From positions 1 through 12,124 of the forward strand of contig JBGTKP010000014.1 in NCBI GenBank assembly GCA_041744575.1: 12,124 nt of DNA, read 5' to 3'. Position 1 is the stretch's first letter. Each line of letters opens with the position of its first letter. Both the position numbers and the translations under genes were made by a program. The DNA comes from JTS-RE37 sp041744575 (GTDB lineage Bacteria; Bacteroidota; Bacteroidia; Flavobacteriales; Flavobacteriaceae). The notes under the pieces were generated by a model, which saw only the letters and a list, made by a program, of their open reading frames with translations, was not told the origin of the DNA and searched no databases. Of the stretch, positions 7,358 through 12,124 are shown in pieces.

Positions 7358-7849
7358 ATGGAAGAAGTGACCATTAGACCGGCAGTACTTCAGGACCTGG
7401 AGGTATTGCTTGATTTTGAACAACAACTCATAAGTGCCGAAAGACCGATGGATGTGACCATCAAGCCACCCCCGGTGACATATTATGATCTGCCTGCCCT
7501 GATCACGAGAAATGATATTGAAATGCTGGTAGCCGAAACCGGCAACCAAATTGTTGGCTGCGGATATGCCTGTGCCAGGGAAGCCCGCGCCTATCTGGAC
7601 CATGAACAGTATGCCTATCTGGGATTTATGTACACCAGACCTGACTACCGGGGCAAGGGCGTCAACAGCAAAATTATGGAAGCGTTGTTCAAATGGGCCG
7701 GAAGGCAAGGGTTGAATGAGATACGCCTGACTGTTTATCACAACAATAATGAAGCCATCAGGGCCTACCAAAAGGTCGGTTTTGGCAGCCATATCTTGGA
7801 AATGAGGCTGGTAGCGGATCATGAGGCAGTAAGGGGCACTTCCCCTTAA
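7358..7849 (+). CDS. GNAT-family N-acetyltransferase
   Basis: The 163-residue product spans one GNAT domain. It opens with VTIRPAVLQDLEVL, typical of the first strand and helix. The acetyl-CoA pyrophosphate-binding motif is RPDYRGKGVNSKIM (94-107, with R98-G99-K100-G101). The C-terminal motif B is HNNNEAIRAYQKVGF (128-142), with Tyr137 in the usual general-acid position. It should transfer an acetyl group from acetyl-CoA to an amine; the substrate is not predictable. It is divergent from the methyltransferase gene (64 bases apart) and 39 bases before kynU on the same strand, although kynU seems to have its own promoter. No clear -7 element precedes it. Confidence 0.9.
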   Translation: MEEVTIRPAVLQDLEVLLDFEQQLISAERPMDVTIKPPPVTYYDLPALITRNDIEMLVAETGNQIVGCGYACAREARAYLDHEQYAYLGFMYTRPDYRGKGVNSKIMEALFKWAGRQGLNEIRLTVYHNNNEAIRAYQKVGFGSHILEMRLVADHEAVRGTSP

Positions 7850-7866
7850 AATACCTGCACAAATCG

Positions 7867-7874
7867 TATTTTTG
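7867..7874 (+). promoter_or_regulatory. -7 promoter element for kynU
   Basis: TATTTTTG is an exact match to TAnnTTTG, 18 bases after the GNAT stop codon. No TTG-type -33 element is seen at the usual spacing. The start codon follows 14 bases later, after AGGAAG, a purine-rich stretch that could aid ribosome binding. Confidence 0.5.
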
Positions 7875-7888
7875 AATAAATAGGAAGA

Positions 7889-9157
7889 ATGGAATTTCAA
7901 AACTCCGCGGAATACGCGGAAGCACTCGACTCAGCAGATCCGCTTAGGGAATACAGGTCTCAGTTCTACGTGCCTACCACCGGCGGAAAGGAGGTGATCT
8001 ATTTTACCGGCAATTCTCTTGGGTTACAACCCCGCCTGGCTGAGCAATTTGTAGGCGAGATCCTGACAGACTGGAAAGAAATGGCCGTGGAAGGCCATTT
8101 TCATGCCGACAAGCCTTGGTGGGATTATCATGAACGGCTGGCGCCTTTGCTGTCAAAAATTGTCGGGGCGCGCACCAGGGAAGTTTCGGTAATGAATACC
8201 CTCACCGTGAATCTTCACCTGCTCATGGTTTCCTTTTACCGTCCCACCACCACCCGCTATAAAATCCTTTGTGAGGAAAAAGCCTTCCCTTCCGACCAGT
8301 ATATGCTACAGAGTCAGCTCCGGTTTCATGGCCTGGATCCGGCAGACGCCCTGGTGGAGATCGGGAAGCGGCCTGGGGAGCATGGCTGGAGAACGGAAGA
8401 TATTCTTGCGAAGATCCGGGAAGTTGGAGACGCTCTGGCACTCGTTTTCCTTGGAGGAGTCAATTATTACAATGGGCAGGTATTGGATATGAAGGCCATT
8501 ACCCGGACCGGAAGGGACGTTGGGGCAATGGTGGGTTGGGACCTGGCCCATGCCGCGGGGAATGTGCAACTCGAATTACACGACTGGGAGGTCGATTTTG
8601 CCGCATGGTGCAGCTATAAATATATGAACAGCGGTCCCGGCAACGCATCCGGAGTTTTTATCCATGAGCGGCATCTGAACCAAAGCGGGATCCAACGATT
8701 CGAAGGATGGTGGGGGAACCGGAAGGAGAGCCGCTTTCTTATGAAGCCGGAATTTGAACCCATTGATTCTGCGGACGCCTGGCAACTGAGCAATCCGGCC
8801 GTACTTTCCCTGGCCCCCTATCTCGCATCCCTTATGATCTTTGAGAAAGCCGGGATGCAGGCCATCATCGAAAAGCGTGACAAAATAGTCGCCTATCTTG
8901 AATTTGTGTTAAAGGCTGTAGCATCGGGGAAGTCCCGCATCTTTGAGATCATTACACCGGAAGACCGTGGCTGTCAGCTTTCCATCCTCCTGCATGGGCA
9001 GGGAAAACCCTTATTTAATTACCTGACCGACCATGGGGTGGTCACTGACTGGCGCGAACCGAATGTCATGAGGCTGGCTCCGGTCCCCTTGTATACCCGG
9101 TATGTGGACATACAGCGTTTCGGGGAGCTATTGAAAGAAGGGATAGATAAAGTATGA
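7889..9157 (+). CDS. kynU: Kynureninase
   Basis: The 422-residue product is full length for kynureninase, a fold-type I pyridoxal-phosphate enzyme that cleaves kynurenine or 3-hydroxykynurenine to anthranilate or 3-hydroxyanthranilate plus alanine. Visible signatures are YFTGNSLGLQP (38-48), the strongly conserved SVMNTLTVNLH (100-110), FPSDQY (133-138), GWDLAHAAGN (216-225, with Asp218 for the pyridine nitrogen and His221 nearby) and the cofactor lysine Lys244 in CSYKYMNSGPG. A C-terminal small domain includes DWREPNVMRLAPVPLY. In Bacteroidota the enzyme commonly serves tryptophan breakdown or tryptophan-to-NAD synthesis, but no kynurenine monooxygenase, 3-hydroxyanthranilate dioxygenase or tryptophan dioxygenase is in the window. 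A weak GCAGC/GCTGC stem (9160-9187) follows, without a T-run. Confidence 0.96.
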   Translation: MEFQNSAEYAEALDSADPLREYRSQFYVPTTGGKEVIYFTGNSLGLQPRLAEQFVGEILTDWKEMAVEGHFHADKPWWDYHERLAPLLSKIVGARTREVSVMNTLTVNLHLLMVSFYRPTTTRYKILCEEKAFPSDQYMLQSQLRFHGLDPADALVEIGKRPGEHGWRTEDILAKIREVGDALALVFLGGVNYYNGQVLDMKAITRTGRDVGAMVGWDLAHAAGNVQLELHDWEVDFAAWCSYKYMNSGPGNASGVFIHERHLNQSGIQRFEGWWGNRKESRFLMKPEFEPIDSADAWQLSNPAVLSLAPYLASLMIFEKAGMQAIIEKRDKIVAYLEFVLKAVASGKSRIFEIITPEDRGCQLSILLHGQGKPLFNYLTDHGVVTDWREPNVMRLAPVPLYTRYVDIQRFGELLKEGIDKV

Positions 9158-9201
9158 ATGCAGCGGTCGATTACCGTTCCCGGCTGCGCTTAAATTTCCT
9201 G

Positions 9202-9255
9202 TTGCCCAATACCCGTGCTTTTACTATTTGCCCAATGCCCGTGCTTTTACTATTT
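9202..9255. repeat. 26-base tandem duplication upstream of the MFS gene
   Basis: Two adjacent 26-base units (9202-9227 and 9228-9253) differ at one base (A9211 versus G9237), and the match continues two bases further. Each unit starts with TTG and ends near TATTT. In the second copy TTG (9228-9230) and TATTTTCG (9251-9258, one mismatch from TAnnTTTG) are 20 bases apart, so it may be the transporter promoter. The unit length is not a multiple of three. Confidence 0.9.
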
Positions 9256-9305
9256 TCGGCCAACCATTAAAAAGAAATAATTTCCAAGCCCAGACTGACC
9301 TATTT

Positions 9306-10454
9306 ATGAATTCCCTGCGACTTATAATTTCAAACAAGCGGTATTTAGCACCTGCCTGGGTTTTTGCCAGCCTCAATATCTGGTTTGGCACCTGGGCCAT
9401 ATACATCCCACTGGTGAAAGAATCACTCGGGATTGACAAGGCCCGGTTGGGCATCGCTCTTTTTTTTCTTTCACTGGGTGTTTTTTCAATTTTTCCCCTG
9501 GCTTCACGCGTCATTAACTATCTGGGAGTGGGAAAGGCTACCTGGGCCGGGGTCTGCCTTGGGAGTGTTTGCGCATTGCTGCCCCTCATCGCGCCGAATT
9601 ATGTTTTACTTATGGCAGCCTTGTTTTTATTCGGGGCAAGCAATGGGTTCCTCGATATCGCCATGAATACTCTGGTGACGGAGATCGAAAAGGAAGACCA
9701 GCGTAACTTTATGTCGGCTAGCCATGGTTTTTTCAGTCTTGGGGGAGTGGTTGCGGGCCTCGGAAGTTTCTTAATCCCTATCATTAATAGTCCTACCGTT
9801 CACATGATTGGTGTGATCCTTTTGGTCTTCGGGGTCAACCTCGTTTTAAGGAAACAATACTACCATATTGTGGCAACACCTGTTGAAAAGGCTCCGTTCA
9901 GTTTGCGGCTCTTCCGTCCGCTGCTGGTCCTCGGCGTGGTTTCCTTTCTCGTGATGAGCAGTGAAGGCGCCATTGTAGACTGGAGCGGGTTATTCCTCCA
10001 GGAAATTACCATGGCCCCTGAAGTTCTTATTGGCACGGGTTTCCTGGCATTTTCGGCAACCATGATGCTCGGGAGGTTTGTCGGGGACAACATCAGCGCC
10101 AGGATCGGCTCTGTAAAACTGGTGGCCATCGGCACTGTGATAGCCCTTGCAGGGTATCTTTGTGTGTTATCGGCTTATACGTATACAGCCATTGCAGGCT
10201 TCGCCCTCATCGGCCTGGGCTTCTCGGTGATCATCCCTGAACTTTTCAGGATAGGGGGTAATGTCCGGGGAGTTTCCTCATCACAAGGGGTGGCGTTTAT
10301 AGCCGGTACAGGTTACGCGGGTTTCCTGCTCGCCCCCCCGGTTCTCGGATTTCTGGCGGAGGAAAGCTCTCTTAAAATGAGTTTTATCGTTTTGATGGGT
10401 GCCGCCTTTGTTGTCCTGCTGGCTACCCGGATTCTAGGTAAAGGAAAATCCTGA
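9306..10454 (+). CDS. MFS transporter, MosC/YbjJ-like
   Basis: The 382-residue product has about twelve hydrophobic segments in two halves. Signatures shared with the MosC/YbjJ branch of the major facilitator superfamily are DIAMNTLVTEIEK (117-129), MSASHGFFSLGG (136-147) and SSEGAIVDWSGLFLQE (218-233); GRFVGDNISARIG (256-268) is the loop-type motif of the second half. The substrate is unknown; sugars or small organic molecules are transported by related families. ATG at 9306 is chosen because MNSLRLIISNKRYLAPAW leads straight into the first membrane segment. The frame is open further upstream to a TTG at 9228, but that stretch is polar and lies in the tandem repeat. It ends 6 bases from the convergent lipoprotein gene. 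A loose GTAAAGG/CCTTTAC pair (10438-10444 / 10475-10481) spans both stop codons. Confidence 0.9.
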   Translation: MNSLRLIISNKRYLAPAWVFASLNIWFGTWAIYIPLVKESLGIDKARLGIALFFLSLGVFSIFPLASRVINYLGVGKATWAGVCLGSVCALLPLIAPNYVLLMAALFLFGASNGFLDIAMNTLVTEIEKEDQRNFMSASHGFFSLGGVVAGLGSFLIPIINSPTVHMIGVILLVFGVNLVLRKQYYHIVATPVEKAPFSLRLFRPLLVLGVVSFLVMSSEGAIVDWSGLFLQEITMAPEVLIGTGFLAFSATMMLGRFVGDNISARIGSVKLVAIGTVIALAGYLCVLSAYTYTAIAGFALIGLGFSVIIPELFRIGGNVRGVSSSQGVAFIAGTGYAGFLLAPPVLGFLAEESSLKMSFIVLMGAAFVVLLATRILGKGKS

Positions 10455-10460
10455 TGCGGA

Positions 10461-11141
10461 TTAATCAACGGATACCTTTACATTCGTAAAGTACAGCTTA
10501 AAATTTCCTTCTGCATTTTTATGCATCGTAGAGATTTTAAGCCCCTCTTGTTCTGAATAATCTTCCCAGGTGGCGGTTGATGAAGGTTCCGGGTTATTTC
10601 CCTTTCTATAGGCCCATTCCCTGACCATCATATCTTCGCCCAAATAGAAGTCATAGGCGTCCCCAGGGGTATATCCCCCTTCATTACCATATACGACCGT
10701 CAGTTTCTGCATTTCCTTTTTACTGATCGGAGCTACCGCCTTCATGCTGTGTTCCTGAGTGACGTTCTTTTCGTCCCAACCAATATTCATGGGGGCCAGC
10801 AACCAGTATTTGTCATTAATAAAGGCGGCGTCCGCTTTGGCAGCGGTACTGTCCAGGGAGCTTCGGGAATACGTGATGGTATCTCCCATTGAAATGCCAG
10901 TCACTTCCTGGGTTTTGGTATTCCAAATCCAGTGCCTCTCAAAATGCGTGGTATCCCGGTCCACGTTAAATGTGAATTCAAGGGAGGAAATATCGTTCCA
11001 ATTCTCCATCCCGTGCGCCCGGGAAACTTTTTCTACCATGGACAGTTCCTCTTCCGGCGGAATTGTATCCTTTTTCTGTTCCGTTTTACAGCTTCCGATC
11101 AGGAGCACTGTCACCAGGGGTATAAGTATTGCTTGCCTCAT
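10461..11141 (-). CDS. Lipoprotein of unknown function
   Basis: The 226-residue product has a lipoprotein signal: MRQAILIPLVTVLLIGSC, with lipobox LIGSC and Cys18 as the lipidated residue. Lys19 and then a KTEQKK-rich linker follow, so it is likely anchored in the inner or outer membrane facing the periplasm. The mature part opens with EKVSRAHGMENWNDISSLEFTF, an arrangement (helix, then Trp, then beta strands) reminiscent of LolA-like or similar beta-sheet lipoprotein domains of flavobacteria. Alternating beta-like segments with many Trp/Tyr follow (FERHWIWNTKTQEVTG, YWLLAPMNIGWDE, YDFYLGEDMMVREW). No catalytic motif is seen and I do not recognise a named family. It is convergent with the MFS gene, with 6 bases between stop codons and no terminator between them. 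Confidence 0.85.
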   Translation of the reverse strand: MRQAILIPLVTVLLIGSCKTEQKKDTIPPEEELSMVEKVSRAHGMENWNDISSLEFTFNVDRDTTHFERHWIWNTKTQEVTGISMGDTITYSRSSLDSTAAKADAAFINDKYWLLAPMNIGWDEKNVTQEHSMKAVAPISKKEMQKLTVVYGNEGGYTPGDAYDFYLGEDMMVREWAYRKGNNPEPSSTATWEDYSEQEGLKISTMHKNAEGNFKLYFTNVKVSVD

Positions 11142-11154
11142 TTTGATTTTTTAT

Positions 11155-11188
11155 CAAAGATAGTGGGTTTGAAGGATCGGGTGGCCAA
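11155..11188 (-). promoter_or_regulatory. Candidate promoter for the lipoprotein gene
   Basis: On the minus strand TATCTTTG (11162 to 11155) matches TAnnTTTG exactly. TTG at 11188 to 11186 lies 23 bases upstream, at the long end of acceptable spacing. The ATG at 11141 is 13 bases past the -7 element. Confidence 0.6.
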
Positions 11189-11312
11189 ATAGACCGCTAT
11201 AATTGGGGAATGTGAATAACGGCGAAGTTTTTTTAGTCGAAAATTCTCTTTCCCTGACCCTAAAGGCTGTTGTTTTTTCTGCCTTTCGATAGAGTGTCCC
11301 AATTTTCTCCTC

Positions 11313-11342
11313 CCTGCCCTGCCTAAAGGCAGCTTCGGCAGG
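11313..11342. repeat. Leader stem-loop of palindromic element, copy 1
   Basis: The outer stem CCTGCC (11313-11318) / GGCAGG (11337-11342) encloses a second hairpin, CTGCCT-AA-AGGCAG (11319-11332). It is followed by TTGGTTCATTT (11349-11359) and then the core element at 11375. The same order recurs at 12046-12124 with a different inner palindrome. Confidence 0.8.
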
Positions 11343-11374
11343 CAACGCTTGGTTCATTTCATTACTGCGATGTT

Positions 11375-11506
11375 AAAAGCTCCCCTCTTTGGATAAAGAG
11401 GGGTGTCCGCCATGGCGGACGGGGAGATTGACTGGGATAAACTATTTATCCCTCCGTCTTCGCTAAAGCGAAGCCACCTCCCTTTGAAAAAAAGGGAGGA
11501 GCTTTT
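11375..11506. repeat. Palindromic element core with inverted ends and five hairpins
   Basis: The inverted ends are AAAAGCTCC (11375-11383) and GGAGCTTTT (11498-11506). In order inside: CCCCTCTTT/AAAGAGGGG (11382-11403, loop GGAT); the perfect palindrome GTCCGCCATGGCGGAC (11405-11420); central GGGATAAA/TTTATCCC (11434-11452, loop CTA); CTTCGCT-AA-AGCGAAG (11458-11473); CCTCCCTTT/AAAGGGAGG (11477-11499). The arrangement is nearly symmetrical. It encodes no protein. It is probably a non-autonomous repeat (REP/MITE-like); no transposase or target duplication was found. Confidence 0.85.
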
Positions 11507-11601
11507 GCTTTTATAATTTAGGACTATTAGCGGTAAGTTGAATTGGGCTGATATGGTTCTTAGAGGGTAACCGAATGATTTCCAGAAATAGCACGGACGC
11601 G

Positions 11602-11649
11602 AGCGAAAGTGCGTTTCGCGCCAGCGAACAGCGCATGCAGCGATAGCGG
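11602..11649. repeat. Cluster of AGCG repeats with a small hairpin
   Basis: AGCG occurs at 11602, 11623, 11630, 11639 and 11645, in a GC-rich patch inside AT-richer DNA. GCGAAA (11603-11608) and TTTCGC (11614-11619) form a 6-base stem with a 5-base loop. It may be the edge of another degraded repeat; no function can be assigned. Confidence 0.4.
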
Positions 11650-11771
11650 CCAATTTGGATCACGCGGATTTGAAATTCGTAGTTATTGTTACAAGGATCT
11701 TATCAGCATTATCTAAAAAACATCCTTTCAATTGTTGCCTTCAAATTGAGTCCGAAACTTCCGGCGGGGAA

Positions 11772-11930
11772 ACCCTTATCTTCAGTCTAGGCGAAGAAAG
11801 CTTCTATTTGTCCAGCCCCGCTGCAGCGGGGCGTAGAAGTTTCGAGCCGGTTTTTCGCCTTATGGCGGAAAAAGACCTACAGATAAGGGTAGGTCCTTTT
11901 TATGTTCCTTTTTGGACCAGCAAAAAGGAA
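11772..11930. repeat. Second type of nested-palindrome element
   Basis: ACCCTTATCT (11772-11781) and AGATAAGGGT (11881-11890) are perfect 10-base inverted repeats. Inside are CTTCTA/TAGAAG (11801-11806 / 11834-11839) around the perfect palindrome GCCCCGCTGCAGCGGGGC (11815-11832), and CGCC-TTAT-GGCG (11856-11867) flanked by T5 and A5. GACCTAC (11874-11880) also pairs with GTAGGTC (11889-11895), which competes with the outer repeat. A last hairpin, TTCCTTTTT/AAAAAGGAA (11905-11913 / 11922-11930), closes the element. Its T- and A-runs could stop transcription from either side. Confidence 0.75.
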
Positions 11931-12045
11931 TAAAAAACACGAAATCGTCATTCCAATGATTATGGTTAATTCTACTTCCGCAAGTTCCGGCACAGAAATC
12001 TACAAACGCAAATGAACAAAAGATACTTAGTATTGTTTATGATCT

Positions 12046-12124
12046 CCTACCTACTCCGCCAAATGGCGGATTCGGCAGGTTTGGTTCATTTTATTCATGT
12101 AATTAATAAAAGCTCCCCTCTTTG
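12046..12124. repeat. Palindromic element, copy 2 (cut by the right edge)
   Basis: CCTACC (12046-12051) and GGCAGG (12074-12079) form the outer stem with one mismatch. The inner hairpin is TCCGCCA-AA-TGGCGGA (12055-12070). Then come TTCGGCAGG, TTGGTTCATTT (12081-12091) and the 17 bases AAAAGCTCCCCTCTTTG (12108-12124), identical to 11375-11391. The remainder lies beyond the window. Confidence 0.8.

Larger units (their letters stand above)
11163..12124. other. Gene-free region rich in palindromic repeats
   Basis: About 960 bases carry no frame with a convincing start, signal or family. The open frames present translate inverted repeats and low-complexity DNA. The stretch 11163-11310 is plain sequence apart from a weak AAAGGC/GCCTTT pair (11262-11267 / 11281-11286). 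From 11313 onward nearly every 15-20 bases belong to a hairpin. The stretch 11508-11598 shows nothing recognisable. The stretch 11931-12045 is AT-rich with no clear signal. Confidence 0.75.

Noticed and set aside
7294..7374. N-terminal extension of the O-methyltransferase to ATG at 7317 or 7374
   Set aside because: A -7 element lies between 7317 and 7293, relatives begin near MHFIS, and the 7374 start would overlap the divergent GNAT gene.
7304..7900. 198-codon minus-strand open frame
   Set aside because: Antisense to the GNAT gene, whose acetyl-CoA motif supports the plus-strand reading.
9154..9270. 38-codon frame overlapping the kynU stop (ATGA)
   Set aside because: No family pattern, and it runs through the tandem repeat; reported only as part of the frame observation, not as a gene.
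9228..9305. Start of the MFS gene at TTG 9228
   Set aside because: The added 26 residues are polar, lie partly in a tandem repeat, and do not resemble an MFS N-terminus; ATG 9306 leads directly into the first helix.
11354..11653. 99-codon minus-strand open frame
   Set aside because: It translates the palindromic element and the AGCG cluster; repeats of this kind commonly yield overpredicted proteins.
11655..11933. 92-codon plus-strand open frame starting at TTG
   Set aside because: It covers the second palindromic element; the coding potential is a by-product of inverted repeats.
12012..12124. Open frame from ATG 12012 to the right edge, with a signal-peptide-like start (MNKRYLVLFMISYLL)
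   Set aside because: After about 14 codons it enters the repeat element, and no promoter is seen; it is probably accidental, though the edge prevents certainty.
11313..12124. CRISPR array
   Set aside because: Only two widely spaced copies with long, unequal separation and internal palindromes; no regular repeat-spacer pattern and no cas gene.

Overview
The window looks like a chromosomal segment of a marine-type Bacteroidota, most likely family Flavobacteriaceae. Several things point there. The upstream regions carry the Bacteroidota -7 promoter element (TAnnTTTG). Shine-Dalgarno sequences are nearly absent. The gene families are typical of the group: carboxypeptidase-regulatory-like exported proteins, a DUF6702-like protein, an exported M1 peptidase and a fibre-like surface protein. 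GC content is moderate, near 48-50% by eye. The genus cannot be fixed from the sequence alone.

Layout. (1) 1-995, minus strand: the N-terminal 331 codons of a large secreted, repeat-rich surface protein that runs off the left edge. (2) 1275-5735, plus strand: four exported-protein genes, namely two overlapping paralogs with a carboxypeptidase-regulatory-like domain, a DUF6702-like protein, and an M1 zinc aminopeptidase with intact catalytic residues; a stem-loop terminator follows. (3) 5811-6689, plus strand: tatA followed 9 bases later by a PAP2-family membrane phosphatase. (4) 6652-7293, minus strand: a class I O-methyltransferase whose 3' end overlaps the phosphatase gene by 38 bases. (5) 7358-10454, plus strand: a GNAT acetyltransferase, kynureninase (kynU), and a MosC/YbjJ-like MFS transporter preceded by a 26-base tandem duplication. 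(6) 10461-11141, minus strand: a lipoprotein of unknown function, convergent with the transporter. (7) about 11163-12124: no credible gene, but dense palindromic repeat DNA with two families of elements, one of which starts again at the right edge.

How the genes relate. Region 2 is the most coherent unit: every product should leave the cytoplasm and one is a peptidase, so a shared role in periplasmic or outer-membrane peptide handling is plausible but inferred. KynU cleaves kynurenine or 3-hydroxykynurenine to (3-hydroxy)anthranilate, but no other kynurenine-pathway gene is in the window. The other genes look like ordinary chromosomal neighbours.

The most unusual part is the right-hand end. 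One roughly 130-base element is built from inverted terminal repeats around five successive hairpins, and comparison with its partial second copy suggests that short palindromes are exchanged between fixed positions. A second, different nested-palindrome element lies between them. No CRISPR array, tRNA, rRNA, transposase or defence system was seen.
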